64,000 nucleotides of DNA, taken from contig NZ_JARXVT010000001.1 in NCBI RefSeq assembly GCF_029892845.1, forward strand, positions 372,001 through 436,000. The letters run 5' to 3'. The position numbers were made by a program, and so were the translations under genes. The notes beneath the pieces are model-generated. The model saw only the letters and a list, made by a program, of their open reading frames with translations, did not search any database and was not told the origin of the DNA. Within the stretch, counting starts at the first letter, position 1. Each line of letters starts with the position of its first letter. The stretch comes from Aurantimicrobium minutum. GTDB taxonomy: Bacteria; Actinomycetota; Actinomycetes; Actinomycetales; Microbacteriaceae. Below, one piece after another: positions 61,761-64,000 of the stretch.

Positions 61761-61774
61761 CGGGAGGGCTCCTT

Positions 61775-62860
61775 TTAGTTCTCTAGTTTCTTCGTCGAGT
61801 CAGCATCACCGAGTGATTGCTGTAACTCCAACCGTAGTGCGTCAAAGTACGCTGCGACGGCTTCCCGCTCCACACGAATTCCTTCGAGTTGCGCATAGAT
61901 TGAGGTCAGAACCGCAGCCACATACTTCTCTGCGTCAGCAATCTTCTTACGAGCAAGCTTGTCTGCACTTGCCTGCTCAGTTTCCGCTTTCACACGGGCC
62001 TGCTCGACGAGCGCGTGGGCACTCTGAGTTGCATCGACCTGAACTGTGTCTATTTCTGCTTCGACAGCGCGAAGACGAGTTCGTGCGGTGGCAAGCTGCG
62101 CTTCTGCCGCACCGATGTATTTTTCGGTCTGCATGACAGATTCTTGGTGGCGGACCTGCAGCTCTGCTTCCATCTCTGCACGCACAGCGGCGCCGTCAGC
62201 ATTGAGCTTCAAGATACTCAAGATCTCATCGTTGACAGTGGAATTGCTGTTGGTGGCAAGGACGAGCTTGAGCTCTTCAACTTCACGTTGGGCTTCAGCC
62301 ATGAACCGAGCAACATCGTTGCGACTCTCTGCACGAAGATTGGCGGCAATAGTCGAAGCTTCACCACGCATGCGTTGTGCTTCTTCCTGCCCTGCTGCGA
62401 TGATTTCCGCAGACTCTTGCTGAGCTTCTGTCACAATCTGCTCTGCGAGTGCACGAGCGTCAGCTTCCATTGACTGAGCTAACGCTTGTGCGGAGGTGCG
62501 TGCCTGTTCAAAGCCATCCCGAGCAGCTTCAATGAACTGACTCGAGGTTTTTTCTGCAGCAGAGCGAATAAACAGCGCATCACTTTCAGCGCGACGCACA
62601 ATCTCAGCAGCCATCTTGTCTGCTTTTTTGAGTTTGTTGTTGAGCTTGGTGCTCAAGCCCTCAATGGTGGGAGTGCTCTTCACACCTATCTCAAGTTCGA
62701 GTTCGGCATACCGAGCTTCGAGATCTTTGAGTTGTGCAGTGGTCTCATCGTGAAGTGTCTTCGCGCTGAGCAATTCACGACGAAGCTTCTGGACGAGAGG
62801 GTCAACCTCAGCGGGGTCGTATCCGCGCAGTACGCGTGAAAACGATTCTTCCGTTGCCAC
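61775..62860 (-). CDS. Large coiled-coil DivIVA-like protein
   Basis: 361 residues from GTG at 62860, chosen for a perfect GGAGGT 5 nt upstream; the longer ATG form adds 13 non-homologous residues. The N terminus FSRVLRGYDPAEVDPLVQKLRREL is a DivIVA-type module; the rest (~40-350) is a nearly continuous Ala/Glu/Gln-rich coiled coil. It resembles polar-growth scaffolds (DivIVA/Wag31 or Scy-like) but the motif has Pro-Leu where DivIVA usually has Phe-Leu. Likely a cytoskeletal or polar scaffold. Together with the tandem DivIVA protein nearby it suggests a local cell-shape gene group. Confidence 0.82.
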   Translation of the reverse strand: MATEESFSRVLRGYDPAEVDPLVQKLRRELLSAKTLHDETTAQLKDLEARYAELELEIGVKSTPTIEGLSTKLNNKLKKADKMAAEIVRRAESDALFIRSAAEKTSSQFIEAARDGFEQARTSAQALAQSMEADARALAEQIVTEAQQESAEIIAAGQEEAQRMRGEASTIAANLRAESRNDVARFMAEAQREVEELKLVLATNSNSTVNDEILSILKLNADGAAVRAEMEAELQVRHQESVMQTEKYIGAAEAQLATARTRLRAVEAEIDTVQVDATQSAHALVEQARVKAETEQASADKLARKKIADAEKYVAAVLTSIYAQLEGIRVEREAVAAYFDALRLELQQSLGDADSTKKLEN

Positions 62861-62941
62861 CGGTGACCTCCATAGCCCCGTATTTCGGGGAAATTCCAAC
62901 TGTGTGAGTCTACCCAGCTCTTGAGGTCGACGCTCTCTGCA

Positions 62942-62961
62942 GAGGGGGCTTAAGCCCCCTC
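62942..62961. promoter_or_regulatory. Perfect 20-bp palindrome in a divergent intergenic region
   Basis: Arms GAGGGGGCTT (62942-62951) and AAGCCCCCTC (62952-62961) with no gap. It lies between the divergent DivIVA-like gene and the 63063 gene. There is no spacer for an RNA loop and no T-run, so an operator is more likely than a terminator. A TTGACA at 62992-62997 lies nearby without a clear -10. Confidence 0.5.
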
Positions 62962-63062
62962 ACAGGTTTGGCTCGGGCATTTCCGGTATCTTTGACAGTG
63001 ACTTAACGTGACGCACCTGACCGGTTCTGGTGTCATGCGTACATGCGTGGAGGAGACAAATC

Positions 63063-64000
63063 GTGCGGTTCCTTATTGCCATTGGTGTGTTCACCGTGGC
63101 TGCTGTGTTGCTGGGCGTGGGTGTCGTTCAAAAAGTATTCTTTGCGGGCGACGAATACACCACTCTCACCACCACTGTGGAACCCAACGCTCCTTATCTC
63201 GTGATCGACGGTAAGACTCTGACGCTGCACGGCACCAATCCTGTCATCACGGTCTCAGGGGCCAAGGAAACTTTTGTTGGTTTCGGCCGAACTGAAGATG
63301 TTGCTGCGTGGATTGGCACTGACGACTATGACGTTCTGAAGTACTCGACCAAAAAGAGCGACTTTGTTTTTGGTGAAGGTAAGTCGAAGGTTGTTGAACC
63401 CGCCAACCTAGAAACTCCTGCACTGACCGAACAGCCCATTCTGACTCCCGCGGGTAGCGACCTGTGGCTTGGCGAGATGGTGGGAAAGTCCACCGCAACC
63501 TTGCCTACGTTCTTGGACAACGGAATGTCGGCCATCATCGCTTCTAACGGCACGGCAGATGCGCCAGGTAATGTCACCATTGCGTGGCCGCTGCCCAGCC
63601 GGATTCCTTTTGCTACCGGATTCATCATTGGCGGTGGCGCCCTCGCCTTGGTTGGACTTGTTCTGTACCTGTGGGCATTGCGTCATGACCGTAACTCTCA
63701 GGGTCCTCGTCGCCGTGGAAAGCTTCCCAAGCCACCTAAGCCACGCGCGCTGCGGATGCCCACACCAAAATCTTTGGTGAGTGCAGCACCTAAGGGTCGT
63801 CGCGGTATTTCACGCGGCTCGAGCTTTATTGCTCTTGGTCTCGCTGGTGTCCTGACCGTCGGATTGAGCTCGTGTAGCCCATACAACTCAGGTCAGGGTG
63901 TTGTTCAACCAACACCGACCGCCACTCAATCAGTCGAGATCGACGGTCAGCCTCCTGCCGTTACCGAACGTCAGTTGCAACGCATTCTCAGCAAAATTTC
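63063..64000 (+). CDS. Membrane protein with internal lipobox-like motif, partial
   Basis: At least 312 residues from GTG at 63063 (GGAGGAG upstream), open to the window end. One N-terminal span (~3-24), an extracytoplasmic region to ~180, a second span (~181-205) and a basic cytoplasmic stretch (RRRGKLPKPPKPRAL, ~215-255). Then a third hydrophobic stretch (~255-270, FIALGLAGVLTVGLSSCS) ends in LSSC with Cys271, which looks like a lipoprotein signal inside the protein, followed by a Thr/Pro/Gln-rich linker. This could be a fusion of a membrane protein and a lipoprotein or simply a third span. No family is recognised. Confidence 0.75.
   Translation, partial: MRFLIAIGVFTVAAVLLGVGVVQKVFFAGDEYTTLTTTVEPNAPYLVIDGKTLTLHGTNPVITVSGAKETFVGFGRTEDVAAWIGTDDYDVLKYSTKKSDFVFGEGKSKVVEPANLETPALTEQPILTPAGSDLWLGEMVGKSTATLPTFLDNGMSAIIASNGTADAPGNVTIAWPLPSRIPFATGFIIGGGALALVGLVLYLWALRHDRNSQGPRRRGKLPKPPKPRALRMPTPKSLVSAAPKGRRGISRGSSFIALGLAGVLTVGLSSCSPYNSGQGVVQPTPTATQSVEIDGQPPAVTERQLQRILSKI

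Noticed and set aside
62992-62997. TTGACA as a -35 box for the 63063 gene
   Set aside because: No acceptable -10 lies 16-19 nt downstream, so no promoter was called.

Overview
The window looks like chromosome from a small-genome actinobacterium, most likely family Microbacteriaceae. The evidence is gene order and style: a YceD-like tail, rpmF, rnc and mutM ahead of smc; an M23 peptidase near rpsB-tsf-pyrH-frr-cdsA; GTG and TTG starts; and many genes with a TANNNT box 6-7 nt before the start codon and no Shine-Dalgarno sequence. Base composition looks mid-50s % GC by eye, low for the family and reminiscent of freshwater 'Luna'-type relatives. I did not count it and cannot name a species.

Layout. 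(1) 1-8158: ribosome/RNA/DNA-maintenance genes (YceD tail, rpmF, rnc, mutM, smc), interrupted between mutM and smc by a toxin-antitoxin pair, a DSD1-like PLP enzyme and an IclR regulator. (2) 8183-24339: one co-directional block of nine genes: FHA protein, PP2C phosphatase, Ser/Thr kinase, a 1910-residue Ig/Fn3 envelope protein, MoxR AAA+ ATPase, DUF58 protein, transglutaminase-like membrane protein, zinc-ribbon FHA protein and an EccC/EssC-like FtsK ATPase. (3) 24345-33876: ald, tRNA-Lys, truB-ribF region, nitrilase, aldehyde dehydrogenase, aspA, apt, aldo/keto reductase. (4) 33894-42033: a six-gene minus-strand operon (glutamine-synthetase-like ligase, GATase, ALDH, SDR, GntR/FadR regulator, APC permease) divergent from an ethanolamine-type permease. 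(5) 42098-51686: FKBP, esterase, DUF167, two DUF805 proteins, rpsO, pnp, aldo/keto reductase, M16 peptidase, histidine phosphatase, dapB, TPR-like protein. (6) 51687-64000: M23 peptidase, MFS transporter, rpsB-tsf-pyrH-frr-cdsA, two DivIVA-type proteins, a transglycosylase-like protein, small conserved proteins, an AI-2E family transporter and a membrane protein cut by the window end.

How genes work together. Block 2 reads as a phosphorylation-controlled envelope or export machine. The kinase has no ectodomain of its own but sits 2 nt before a huge extracellular protein. The phosphatase and two FHA proteins supply reversible phospho-threonine signalling. MoxR, DUF58 and a transglutaminase-like protein that has lost its catalytic residues look like an assembly module. 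The last gene is a lone type-VII-secretion-like ATPase. I regard this as the strongest candidate for an undescribed system. Block 4 reads as a complete gamma-glutamylation route for ethanolamine or a similar amino alcohol: uptake, glutamylation, alcohol oxidation by the SDR, aldehyde oxidation, then release of glutamate by the GATase. The downstream half of the window is mainly housekeeping: translation, RNA turnover, lysine/peptidoglycan precursor synthesis, phospholipid synthesis and polar growth.
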